Below, piece after piece: positions 1 to 10,224 of a stretch of 64,000 nucleotides of DNA. Under the pieces are notes generated by a model that was not told the DNA's origin, did no database searches, and worked only from the letters and a program-made list of their open reading frames with translations. Both the position numbers and the translations under genes were made by a program. Every line of letters starts with the position of its first letter. Position 1 is the first letter of the stretch. This DNA is from Mortierella alpina (lineage: Eukaryota > Mortierellomycota > Mortierellomycetes > Mortierellales > Mortierellaceae), in contig JANATF010000009.1 in the NCBI GenBank assembly GCA_029449245.1, positions 1,488,001 to 1,552,000 of the forward strand, written 5' to 3'.

Positions 1-2640
1 CTGAGTTGTCCGAGTCATCCGAGTCCTCTCGCGGTGTCGCTTCATGGTCACCTGGCTCTTGACGCGTCGAATCCTCATCTCTGTCACCATTTCTAGACCC
101 CCTTGTAAGAGTCCTTCTTCTTGGCGCCGATGCAGGTGTTCTTTTTGAGGCCGGTGTTGATGTTACCGGTCGCGCACTCCTCCGTGTCCTGAGAACCCTC
201 TGAGATACTGGAGAAGGGCTTGTTGGCTGCTCTGATCGTAGTCTCATAGACGATCTGGTGCGCTTTGAAGGACTGCCCGTTATTGCCGGCTCGTGTCGAT
301 CCAGTGACCGCCTGTCAGCCAGTCTGGTATGTCTTGACGGGCCATCATCATCCCCTCCATCATGACGTTGTGAATTCTGCCTGGAAGATCTCGTACGCCT
401 CGCTGGGCTATCAATGGCCAAAGCATCCCGCTTCTCCTCTAATCTCTTTGAAGCCCGCCCCGTCCTTGCTCGCGTCATCCTCCTTTTTGTTCGCCCATAG
501 TCGACATCTTCCTCTTCCGCAATGTCCGAGCTGTGACCATCAGAGCTATCACTTTCGGAACTCTCACTATTAGAGTTATGGCTGCCATCATCGAGTTCGT
601 CGGGAGCAGTGTCTTCTGAGTCGTCCAGGTCCTTTGACAAAGATGTGTGGATATTCTTAGCATCCTTGTTCCTTGAGCTTGTTGCAGTCGGAATGTTCAC
701 AAATGCCAACGACTGTAATCCTGGAGGGGGTCCTGTTGAATTGCTAGAGTGTCCTGACTCTGCACCGCGGTTTGACACCTCGATTTCAACAATGGGTTCA
801 GGAGTACGCTGCTGTCTTAGCAAGCGCCTTCCCTTGACCGCCACCTCTGTTGCCTTCTCGTTGCTTCGGCCCCGTCGTGTCACAGTCACCTCTGGTATAT
901 GTACTCCAGTAGCTTCTGGAGTAGAGGTGGATCGAGCTCGGGACGATCTCCTGTTGATCCTCACCCCAGACGGAACCTCCTTGTCTTTGCTGGCGCGGTC
1001 ATTGGTATCTCGTTCCCCATTGAGATTGAAAAGCGTTCCCGATACTGGAGGAGACTCGGACCATTGAGAAGAGGCTTGGGTGACAGGTGCTTCGTCGCTG
1101 TTGTCGTATTCAAGCGTCACCATCGAGTTTGGCCCGGGCTCGGATTCAGAAGGCGATTCTGATCCATTCGATGATCTCACAGACTGAAGTGAAGGGTGCC
1201 ACACCTCATGCTCGTCTGATTCCTCGCCGCTTGCCGGTGATTGCTCCTTGCTCACAATAGCGACCGCAGGACTCTGCTTCTCAACGCTCTGCTGGCTCAC
1301 GGATCCAAGATCGAGCGTTGGTGGCCCGGCCTTAAAATTATTTGGTATTGTTGGTGATTCCGGTGAGATTGGCGAGCCTGGTGATAACGGTGAAGCTGAT
1401 GGAGGCGGTGAGGGTGTGCCTTGCGACTTGGGATACGGGGCAAATTCCTCGAAGTCAAACTCTTGCGTCTGCTCAAGAATGTCAAAGTGATGATCCTGTT
1501 CCACAAAAGAGGCTGAAAAGGCATCGGAGGCCGATTCCAGTGCGGCGATGGACTGCGACTCTGGTATCCTCTGACCGCACTCGATTTCTGGATACATTGC
1601 TTTTTCGTCTGAGCTATTGTCTTCCGATATTACTGAAGCCTCTGGTAGGGGTAACGTTGGTGAATCATCGCTCTCATCCTCGCCCGACTCATATGCTTCC
1701 TGCACCGGTGAAAGAACAGAGTCCAATGTTCTTGCGGATGAAATCATAGTCTCGGTCTCGCGTGATGTGTCGAGCTCTGTAGATCCTTGAAGTAAAGTCT
1801 GCGTCTGCGTCTGCGTCCGCGTCTCGGCCTGTACCTCCACCAAAAGCTGTTGTTCGCTGACCTCCGGCAACGCCGTGTCCCGCAAAGATGTGGATGTGCT
1901 ACTCACATGTTTCAACTGCGGCTGATCATCAGGCTCGTTGTCGCTATGATGATCAGTATCCAGCGTTACTGGAGAGTGCTGAGAGTGCTGTGTTGTAGGC
2001 GTGGTTTTGGGCTTGGTTGTCTGGGAAGCCCCGATCTTGTCGTGGAGTGCACTCGTCACAGGCCGGTGCTTCTTCTTCCTGTGCCTGTACTTCTTCTTAC
2101 TCGAGTCGCCCTGTTGGCTCCCGGCGGGTGAACTCAGCTGCGACATGGAGGCGGATGTCGAAGGAGAGGGCGAAGTTGAAATGTCACCGCCTTGCGACAA
2201 GAAACGTGTTGAGAGCGGCTCGAGTAGGCTACTAAGCGACCTTTCCTGCCCCTGTCCCTGCTCCTGCTGTGTAGGCGTCTGATTACTCTGTCTGAGCTCG
2301 GGTTGTTGGCGATTTGTTTGCATTGGCGCGAGTCCCACCGGTGTTTGAGCCTGCTGCGAGAGCGCCATTCGCCTGGCTGCATTGCCGCGCACAGCTGCTG
2401 GCGTTGGCTGGCTGGAGGAGGTGGGTCGCAGCGCGTCTTTGAGCTCTGCAGTTGTGTAGCGGACACGCGCAACGTCTTCAGAGGATGGATCCTGGCCTAG
2501 TGGTGATTAGCAGCGAGACAACAGAGCAAATCGCATTAGATTTCAAACAGAGGCATGCCCGGCTGTGTCCAGCACAGCGTGTGTCACAGCAATGAGCGGC
2601 TATTACTGCTGGATGGCGCTCCCTCTGGCTTCTTGAACAT
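1..2640 (-). CDS. Partial Ser/Pro-rich acidic nuclear-type protein, function unknown
   Basis: The minus strand is open in one frame from 2496 to the left edge. A 34-nt first exon (2640-2607) joins it across a GT-AG intron (2606-2497) whose phase fits exactly (AGC split A/GC). The product begins MFKKPEGAPSSSQDP and at least 843 residues lie in the window; the C-terminus is outside. It is low in complexity. Features seen are Gln/Ser/Pro stretches, a basic cluster KKKYRHRKKKHR near residue 130 that could be a nuclear localisation signal, long Ser/Glu/Asp blocks, and towards the edge repeated RTRSS and SKRTRSS basic motifs next to an acidic run (EDSDDSDNS). I recognise no folded domain, so any defining domain is probably beyond the edge. 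It lies 147 bp downstream of the TTI1 stop on the same strand. A chromatin or nuclear role is a guess from composition only. Confidence 0.72.
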
Positions 2641-2787
2641 CTGGCCTATTGCGCGGCGGACAAGCGGGATCATCAGGCGCCAATGTTTGTTGTGAGAGGA
2701 GGGTGGAGAGGCGACAAGCGCGTGTGGAGAACAAGGAAGCGGAAGCTTGGGAGTATTTTATTTGTGGTATCAGACTCGGCCCAACCT

Positions 2788-5700
2788 CTATAGATTTTCA
2801 GCCTCCATAAACGACATGACGTCCGAGCACAGCTGCACACCTCCATCCTCCTCGTCTGCTGCCTCGTCCGCGTCCTGAGCCGTCGTTGATCGCTTGCTGA
2901 CACTTGCGCTCAGCTGTAAAACATCCTCCAGCGCCAAGTACACAGAGTCGCCGTGTCCTGCACTCGCCATGCTCTTCATCACCTCTGCCGCCTCAGCGCG
3001 AACATCCCAGTGCAGCGTCCAGAACTGGTCCAGCATCATATCTCTTGCCAACAAGAGCATCGGCCACACCTCCCTCACGGGTACCCGCACTCTCCGCACA
3101 ATCTTGCCTAAGCTGGCCAACGTCGTCAACTGCAGCCGGTGCTCCCGCGTGAACACCTTTGTCGACGCAGCCCGTCGCCCCTGCGATCTCATAGGCCGAG
3201 TTGTACGTCCTGCTGGGTCATGGCTAGCAGTGATTGTTTGCACTGGCGTCCGGCGATGGGCTCGATCAGCTGTGCCCGGCTTTTGTGTCCAAGATTGTAG
3301 AGCCTTGAGGATGAATGGCCAAACGTCATTCATTAGATGCCTTGATAGGAACTCGCTGCAGTTCTCTGCCAGCTCAGTCACCACCTCAATCGCCCTCAAG
3401 CTCACGTAAAACACCTCCGTTGAGTTGGAGCGTCTCATCAAAACCCGAGAGACCATTGCAGGCCAGAATGCATGGATGGCTGGGTTTAGCTCTGTGGGTC
3501 GATCCCGCAAGACAACAATAGCCCGCTGTATAGCCTCCAGTGCCAAGATCCGCATACGGGGCGAATCAGACGTCAAAAAGTAGCCCGCCTTATCCAGTAT
3601 CCGGAGGCATAATTGTTCATGCTTGGTTGGAGGTTCGGGTTCCGCATCCTTTGGAGGCGGCTTGGGTATCGCGTCACGCAGTTCGTCAAGAGATAAAGAT
3701 TCCTCGTCGGCGGCTTCCTTCAGCATTTTCTCCATAAGATCGTCCGCCGCGCCTGCTGGCGTATCCTCCGTCAAAGTCGACTGTTCCTTTTCAGCATCCT
3801 TGGTTAACCGTAGGAAATAGTCGCGAATTTGCTCCGGCGTCATATCCTTCATCTCTTCCTCCATGGCATCTGCCTCCGCTTGGCTGCTCCCGCTCATCTC
3901 TTGTACCAAAATACGATACCTCCTAGCAAACTCTGCCACCTCTACTGAGGCCTTGTCAGAGTGCGAAAACTCCTCCATGCCAGGCAGCATCATCAAGATA
4001 CCAGAGTCTCGTTTCGAAGCTGCGAAACTGTTTTTCTGATCCGCCTTCAACGACGCATCGGAAGCCTCGACCGCCAAAGCCATAACGTGGACGATTTCAC
4101 ACAGCGATTTCAGCAAGCCCTCTCCGACCTGATCCTCCTGGCTCTTCCAGTGGTCGAGTGCCTCAAAGATCTCGGTCACGGAATCCTCCAACATCGCAAT
4201 GGCCGGTGGACCCACCACGCGGATGAGCGCACAAAGGACCTGTGGCGTTTTAGGGTTGGTGCCCAAGAACACGATTCGCTGAGAGACCTGCTGGATCACA
4301 TAGTCGTAGTTTGCCTGGATGAGATCGCCAATCGACTCGTATTGACACACAAACGCCACATGTTCCAAGCAGGCCTCTGCAGTATCCCTGACCAGGGCCG
4401 ATTCCTGGTCCCCAAGATGTTCCAGCAAGATGTAGAGTGTCCGGTACAGTTCCATGTCAAAGTCCTCGCTTCCCAGGATCACAGCAATGGAGGCGATACC
4501 TTCCAGTAAAAGACATTGCAGCATGACATCCATGTTGTGGTCGTATATCATGGCCTCCGCACCAACATCCATGTCAAACATTTCGTCGTCGTCAGCGCCA
4601 AACATTTTGGCCAGCAGAGCCTTCTTGGTACGAGAGTCCTTTTCTGCATCGAGGGATGGATCCGAGCGCTGCTTGGCTGCCTGTCTGGACCGTGCCTCTA
4701 ACGCCATTTGAGAACATGTCACCAGGATCTCCAGATACTCCTCCAGCACTCCTTTAGCTGCTCTCCTTGCATGTCGCAGCTGTTTTCTGGCGGACGATGC
4801 CTGCTTCCTTGTTGACTGTTCTGTGACCAACATTTTGCCAAAATTCGCAAGTCCAACTCCATATGCTCCAAGCAGCACTTGATTCAACAGCAGTACCGAT
4901 GAGACCGTCCTGGCATCAAACCAACCTTGGCTCTCGCGCACATTCTGACAGTCTTGACGCAATCGAGTCGTTAATTCCTCCGTCCAGACGTTGATTTCAG
5001 TGGTCGACCCAAGTTGCCGGAGAAGCCCCATAAAAGCTGTCGATGTTGACTGTTCCCGCAAATAAAGATGGATCCTGCGTGGAAAACCAAACTTTCGCCC
5101 CGACCCCTTGCGTGATTGCACCCAAGAGTTCCATCTCTCGATATCGCTGCCCGTATCAGGATCTTGAGCGCCCCAAGTCCCGTCGCCAAGAACTCCTCCT
5201 CGCTCGTCCATGTTGTGTTGGTCCAATTGCTCGATCGTCAGGAGATTGATCCAAGGTTGGATGTAGCCCACAAGTGTCTGGTGGTTGATCATGTTTTCCA
5301 TGTGCTTGCCCAAAAACAGGACAATTCCTTGAACCAGTCGCACTGAGCTCTGCTTCAGTTCCTCATCCACTCCATGAAGGACACGCGGCAAGGCCGTCAA
5401 TCTCTCACGTAGGATTTCCTTGGCAATGTTTATCAGATATGTCGACTCGTATTCCTTCGTCAGTTGCCTCAGGTACTCTCTTGCTGGTTGGGAGACGTCC
5501 CTGTAGTCGTCCAATGTGCAGCCTAACAAGGTTTCGAGCAAAAATCCTGTCACTCCTATGGTGGTCGATCGGCCGCCTCCAAGTCGCTTGATCGAAGTCT
5601 GGCAGTCTTTGAGGATGTTGAACGCCATCTCGCCAAACTTGAGTCTGACCATCCAGTGAGCATGTGTCCGAAGAGGCGAAATATCCTTAAAGTGCAGCCT

Positions 5701-6929
5701 CAGACCCTTGGCCATGGCTGCCAACCATGCGTCCGTTCCATAATCCATATTAATCAGCTCAGGTTTTGATGATGATGTTGTTGATGATGATGAGCGGGAT
5801 GCCTTTTTGGAGGTGTTGTACATGTTCATGAGATCCTCAGCCAGCCCATCGCCATCCGGCTTTAGGTCTGTTACGGTAGAAGCGAGACCCTTGAGGCTGT
5901 GCACGACCATGAAAGTCCAAATGTCCAGCATCTTTGTCAGCACAATGTGATTTTCCTTCAGTCCACGTTCCTTTGCAGCGGCGTCCAGCCTGAATATTAA
6001 TCCTGGAAAATTGTTGCCGATCCTCTCTGGTGTTCCGAGACACCGTAACAGCTTCATCAGCCCATCCAGCGCAGCAACTCGTAAAGCGACCAGTTGCGCA
6101 TTCTTGACCGTATCCGGTAATATGCACAGTAAGGAGGCAAACGTCTCTCGGCTCTGTCGATCCGGTCCCAAAAGATGATCGCGCACCCACTGATCACTTT
6201 TTGTCCGCCACCGCACAATATCTGAGGACGGAGCGCGAGAAGTGTCGTCCAATACTCCATCCTGCTGCGCCAGATCGTGGATTCCAAGGGCGCTTTCGTC
6301 GAGAGGGATTGCATGGATCAGACACTGAACTGCCAGCAACCGGGTTTCATCTGCCATCCTGTCCTTCGGGGTCGTCGTGGGATCCACGCTTTGTTGAGTT
6401 GCAGCTTGACTTGCGGGCTTATTGGCGGGTTCGTATCCGAGGACGATGCGGAGCAGGACATTGAGCAGCGTCAGATCCGCTCGCCAGTCCGAAGCGAGGA
6501 TCAAGTCATATCCATCGGTCAACTGGAGGATGAAGCCGAGACACTTGCACCAAGGGTCCATGAGAAAGTCGAACCGCTTTTCAGGCACAAAGAAGCCGGT
6601 GCAGAGACTGAGGACGCGAAAGAGCGCCTTGTGAAGGTGGGCGATGATTGGCTGGGTGAGGTGGAGCTCTGGGTGAGGCGTGGCTACCAAAGCCGCATGG
6701 ATCGACCCTAGCGCCCTGGCAGCTTCCCGTGCTGCGGCCGGGTTGATGGACGGGAGTTCGCTTATGGTGGACGCGGGCTGCCATACCTGTAAGCGAGGGA
6801 TATGTGGGAGATGAATGAGACTCCGATTGCATTGAGACCGATGCATGCTACAGGCATATTACGAGACCAAGAAGAAGGGCTTACCTGTCTGAAAACCACC
6901 AGGGTTTCCTTCGAAGGGCTCTCCTGCAT
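2788..6929 (-). CDS. TTI1: TELO2-interacting protein 1 (TTI1) homologue
   Basis: TTI1 is the HEAT-repeat scaffold of the Tel2-Tti1-Tti2 complex, which helps PI3K-like kinases (TOR, ATM/ATR, DNA-PK) fold and mature. Exon 2 (6786-2788) is one 1332-codon frame. A short exon 1 joins it across an intron 6884-6787 (donor GTAAGC, acceptor TTACAG), phase 0. I take the ATG at 6929, giving MQESPSKETLVVFRQ and about 1347 residues. The frame stays open upstream to 7001, where the only start is GTG, so an extra 5' exon is possible. The protein is all-helical and HEAT-like throughout. The C-terminal third has the family pattern: an acidic linker, then RMRILALEAIQRAIVVLRD, HAFWPAMVSRVL and LSRHLMNDVWPFILKAL. 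Length matches fungal TTI1. Identification rests on this C-terminal pattern and overall architecture. Confidence 0.85.
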
Positions 6930-7263
6930 TGCACTGTCTAGCGGAAGCAATTGCTCGAAGATGAATGAAGAGCAAGTGACAAGTGGTAATGCACACTTCA
7001 CACTTGGACAAACTCATCGAAGTGTGTTTTTGATGACCGCCCACGTGATGCCGTAACATTGTCAAGACCGCGCTGTCCAGTCGCCGCCCATCTCCTAGCA
7101 CATGCTCTGTATGATACTGTTGTTCTTGCAAATGGAATCCAGGCCGGAAGTAAAAATCCCTCCCCTGGCTGGCAGTTCATAGCGAGCAGGAGCAGGAGCA
7201 GCGCAAGCGCACACGCAACCAGTGAAGAGGGGATACCAGCGTGTAGGTATCCACCAACGAAAA

Positions 7264-7687
7264 GTCTATCTGGCGACCGATTAAAATACGTTACTTGGCG
7301 ACCGTACTAAATTCCATATGAGCTTTAGTCAATCTGGCGACCGAACTTTGCCACCACCATAGTTTGGTGGGGACCACGGTGACGCAAGTGTCTGACACAA
7401 CAAGGACATCCTTGCAGTCCACTCATTCGTAATTCAGCGCGCCAGACGATCACGTCCTCCCGTGTAATTGATAGAGCTGTAAGTCCTCTATAATCAACTG
7501 GCGGCCTCGTCTCTGGCATTGATATCTAGGGTTGTTCTTTTTTACAGTCCTTCATCCTTCGCAGTCCACCGGTTGCTCTCCCACCTTCAACAACCCAAAG
7601 CCCTGGCCCTTCGGTCACCAAATTGCTTAAAGCATGTGGGATCCACGGTCGCCAAGTGACGTATTTTTAATCGGTCGCCAAATAGAC
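7264..7687. mobile_element. MITE-like fold-back element with imperfect inverted arms
   Basis: An outer arm at 7264-7305 reappears inverted at 7645-7687. The two differ by two substitutions and one extra A in about 42 positions; both carry TGGCGACCGATTAAA and ACTTGGCGACCG. An inner arm, CAATCTGGCGACCGAA at about 7330-7345, matches the reverse complement of about 7602-7618 less exactly. The roughly 255-bp centre has no convincing coding sequence. The structure resembles a non-autonomous DNA transposon or fold-back element between the divergent TTI1 and CBM14 genes. I could not identify a target-site duplication, so the exact ends and superfamily are open. Confidence 0.65.
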
Positions 7688-8274
7688 AACTTCATCCACT
7701 AAATAGCAACAAAGCGAATCTTTCCTGCCTCCATTTCTTTTTCTTAGGCTCCCTATCCTTTTCTTAGGCTTCTTCCTTGCTATGCTCCTCTTTTTCTCAG
7801 CATTCTAACATGTTTTTTTTACCACATCATTCCTTTATGTAATCTGTAGGTCATCTCGCTTCTCTTTGATCTAAGGAACCTGCGATAGAGGGAGCCAACG
7901 CCGAAGGATCAGAAGAGTTTGGATGAGGCAATAGTAAATGAGGCAAGGGGGACTTGTTAAAGGGAGGCAAGGCAGCTAGCTTGTGGCAGCCAATCGTTTA
8001 TAGCGACGTTACATGTATTTTCGTTATGTGATCCTTATAGCATGCCTCTTTTGCCTCAGCATACCTATGATCTATTTGCCTTTGCACTCCCAGTTCTAGC
8101 CCAGGTGGGAATAATGCTGCATTGTTTTCTTCTGAACTTTTCTCAATCCTGGCCAGGAATAGGAGCAGTATCCGTACCTCGGCCGGGGGTGCTGATAGTA
8201 GTTACGGACGACAAAATAGGCGCTATATAACTCCTCTAAGTACCTACCTCTACCCAAACTTCTCAACATTCGAC
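7688..8274. other. Intergenic; promoter region of the CBM14 gene
   Basis: AT-rich sequence between the fold-back element and the CBM14 start. It contains repeated T-rich runs (for example around 7735-7760 and 7810-7822) and a TATA box near its right end. I see no coding or RNA gene here. Confidence 0.5.
8224..8230 (+). promoter_or_regulatory. TATA box of the CBM14 gene
   Basis: TATATAA lies 45 bp upstream of the ATG at 8275. This implies a very short 5' leader and supports that ATG over the upstream in-frame alternative start at 8122. Confidence 0.55.
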
Positions 8275-8553
8275 ATGAAATTACTCATCATTACACTACT
8301 CGCCATGCAACAAGTTGCTTCTGCCTTGCCGATCATAGACGGTTACCTATGTCCTGTAAATGACATTTTAAGCACGGGATGTAAGGGCCCCAAGGACTGT
8401 CTTTATCCCCACCCAAGCGATTGCCATCGCTATGTCAGATGCGACGACCAAGGCACGGCTTATGATATGACTTGCGAGCCAGGCTTACACTTCAATGACC
8501 GCACCTTGGAGTGCGACTACCCTAATCAAGCTGGTTGCAAAGGACGTGACTGA
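8275..8553 (+). CDS. Small secreted chitin-binding protein (CBM14 / peritrophin-A domain)
   Basis: A 92-residue product. Residues 1-17 (MKLLIITLLAMQQVASA) form a clear signal peptide with an ASA/LP cleavage site. The rest is one CBM14 domain with ordered cysteines: GCKGPKDC, SDCHRYVRCDD, MTCEPGLHF, LECDYPNQAGC. The aromatic and Asn/Asp positions of the family (RYVRC, GLHFN) are present. CBM14 modules bind chitin or chito-oligosaccharides. They are common in arthropod peritrophic matrices and known in some fungal effectors, where they can shield hyphae from chitinases. Here it would be an extracellular or wall-bound lectin-like protein; no catalytic domain is attached. The domain is complete before the stop. 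A TATA box 45 bp upstream supports this start. The shielding role is an inference. Confidence 0.85.
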   Translation: MKLLIITLLAMQQVASALPIIDGYLCPVNDILSTGCKGPKDCLYPHPSDCHRYVRCDDQGTAYDMTCEPGLHFNDRTLECDYPNQAGCKGRD

Positions 8554-10224
8554 TGATGATGACTATTCCTGTTTGCAGGTCTGTCAATAATGGAGTCGGT
8601 GAATCTTGCTACAAAATGGCTCCTGTTGACTGTCAGTTTCAACCAGCCTGCTGTCCTGGAACTGCTCCTGAGATCCCGGTAACCTACAATGCACTGCAAT
8701 CTCAAAATAGTTGTTCGTTGGAGTCACCCCTCAACTTAAAAATATACAACTTCAAACAAGTTCTGTCCGATTTCTCACAATCACAGAAGCCGGTAGAAAG
8801 AATCGGTTGTGTCTGAACAAATGAGGAGAAATGCTAACAAAGTCCCAGGAGTAAGAACGATATGTAGCTTGGCGTTGGCTCGTGGTTACGTTGCTTTTTG
8901 ATCCTTCGATAGCGGATTTTCCTATCGTACTGAAGCAGAGTTCAGTGAGCGTTGGGTTGTACACCCACTTGTAGGGAATACGAGCTGGGTTTAGACCGTC
9001 GTGAGATAGGTTATTTTACCCTACTGATGAAAAGTAAAGGTAGAGGCTGAGGGTAGAACAATGAGTCTCGTCGACAGATAGAGAGGTTGCTATGAATATC
9101 TGGTGTGCCTGGACGATTCCTGTAATATGTGAGGTGATTCATCTCACGCCTGAACATGTCACCAGCGAATCTAATCCTTTGCATCAATAATCCTTCGTCG
9201 TTCCAGAATAAACACCTCTGCTTGTCTTCGATCACGTAGACGCGTGTAACATGCAGCTATATGAAAGAAACCAAAGGTAGCATATTGGTGCGTACTAAAA
9301 CTACCACTCACTCTTCCCTTTAGTTGGCGCACAAACCTCCATCCTCGATGCGAAATGTGACTTTCTCAAGGGAGACGACAGAGTTTTCCAGTCGCGGCGT
9401 GATTCGATCGACGAAACTTTGTGTTCAAGATTGTATATGGTGACACAAATGCGCTTGCGACGCAGAGGCCTGACTTTTTTAAGACATCGCAAGCGATCAA
9501 CGCGATGCGTCCCTTGCACCACAGCTACTTTCCTTCATTAAATAATGTCCTCCGCGGGGTGGGACCGCCTCAGGAGTATAAGACCGCGTCAATTGGCTAC
9601 ATCAACTGTTGGCAGCCCATTTCCTGATGAATGCACTTTGCACATATGATAACAGAAGGCGCAATTAGCTATTTAGTTTAACACCACACCACTTACGCCC
9701 CACATTTTGGTCGGCACGCTAAGATCGGCTCCTTGCGACAAAGAGTGTAGTCTGCATGTCGTGACTATGTATTACTGCACATCTATTTTCATACACGTCT
9801 CTTCAATACTTTTTGTCTCAGGTTGTCTACAGTATGCTGCCTGTCGCGTGGACTCTTGTGTGTTGTGCGCATCGGCAGTACCTCCTGAGGTACAGTACTG
9901 TTGCACTTTTTTTACGCCGTTTCAACGCAAGCAACAATGATCGGCCCGAACTCCCGTGCTCGTCTTTGTCTACGTGGCTCGTGAAAGAGTTTGCAGGGTC
10001 ATCTCTCTACCGCAATCCGAAGTCGACTAACTGGAGCATCTTCCTCCCGACAAACTACTTTCTCTAAAACTCATGGAATGGAACAATAATGAACAAAAAA
10101 TCAAATATGTGTTTTTCTTATGTATGTACGATTCTATATACTATGTACTGGTTTGAGGGGGGAGGGAGGAGGGATGATAGGAGGAGATAGGATTGACCTG
10201 ATGATATTATTTCCGTTGTCTTTT
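8554..10224. other. Intergenic, nothing recognised
   Basis: Short open frames occur (for example 8553-8816 on the plus strand, which has several cysteines) but none has a recognisable domain, signal peptide or splice pattern that extends it. The 3' ends of the CBM14 and 655-aa genes face each other here. Confidence 0.4.

Noticed and set aside
265-2282. Several plus-strand open frames of 60-150 codons opposite the left-edge gene
   Set aside because: The minus strand is open in one consistent frame over the whole span with a matching first exon; the plus-strand frames have no domains and are antisense shadows of Ser/Asp-rich codons.
6930-7001. Starting TTI1 at 7001
   Set aside because: That position is GTG. 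The first ATG in the exon is 6929; an unseen upstream exon remains possible.
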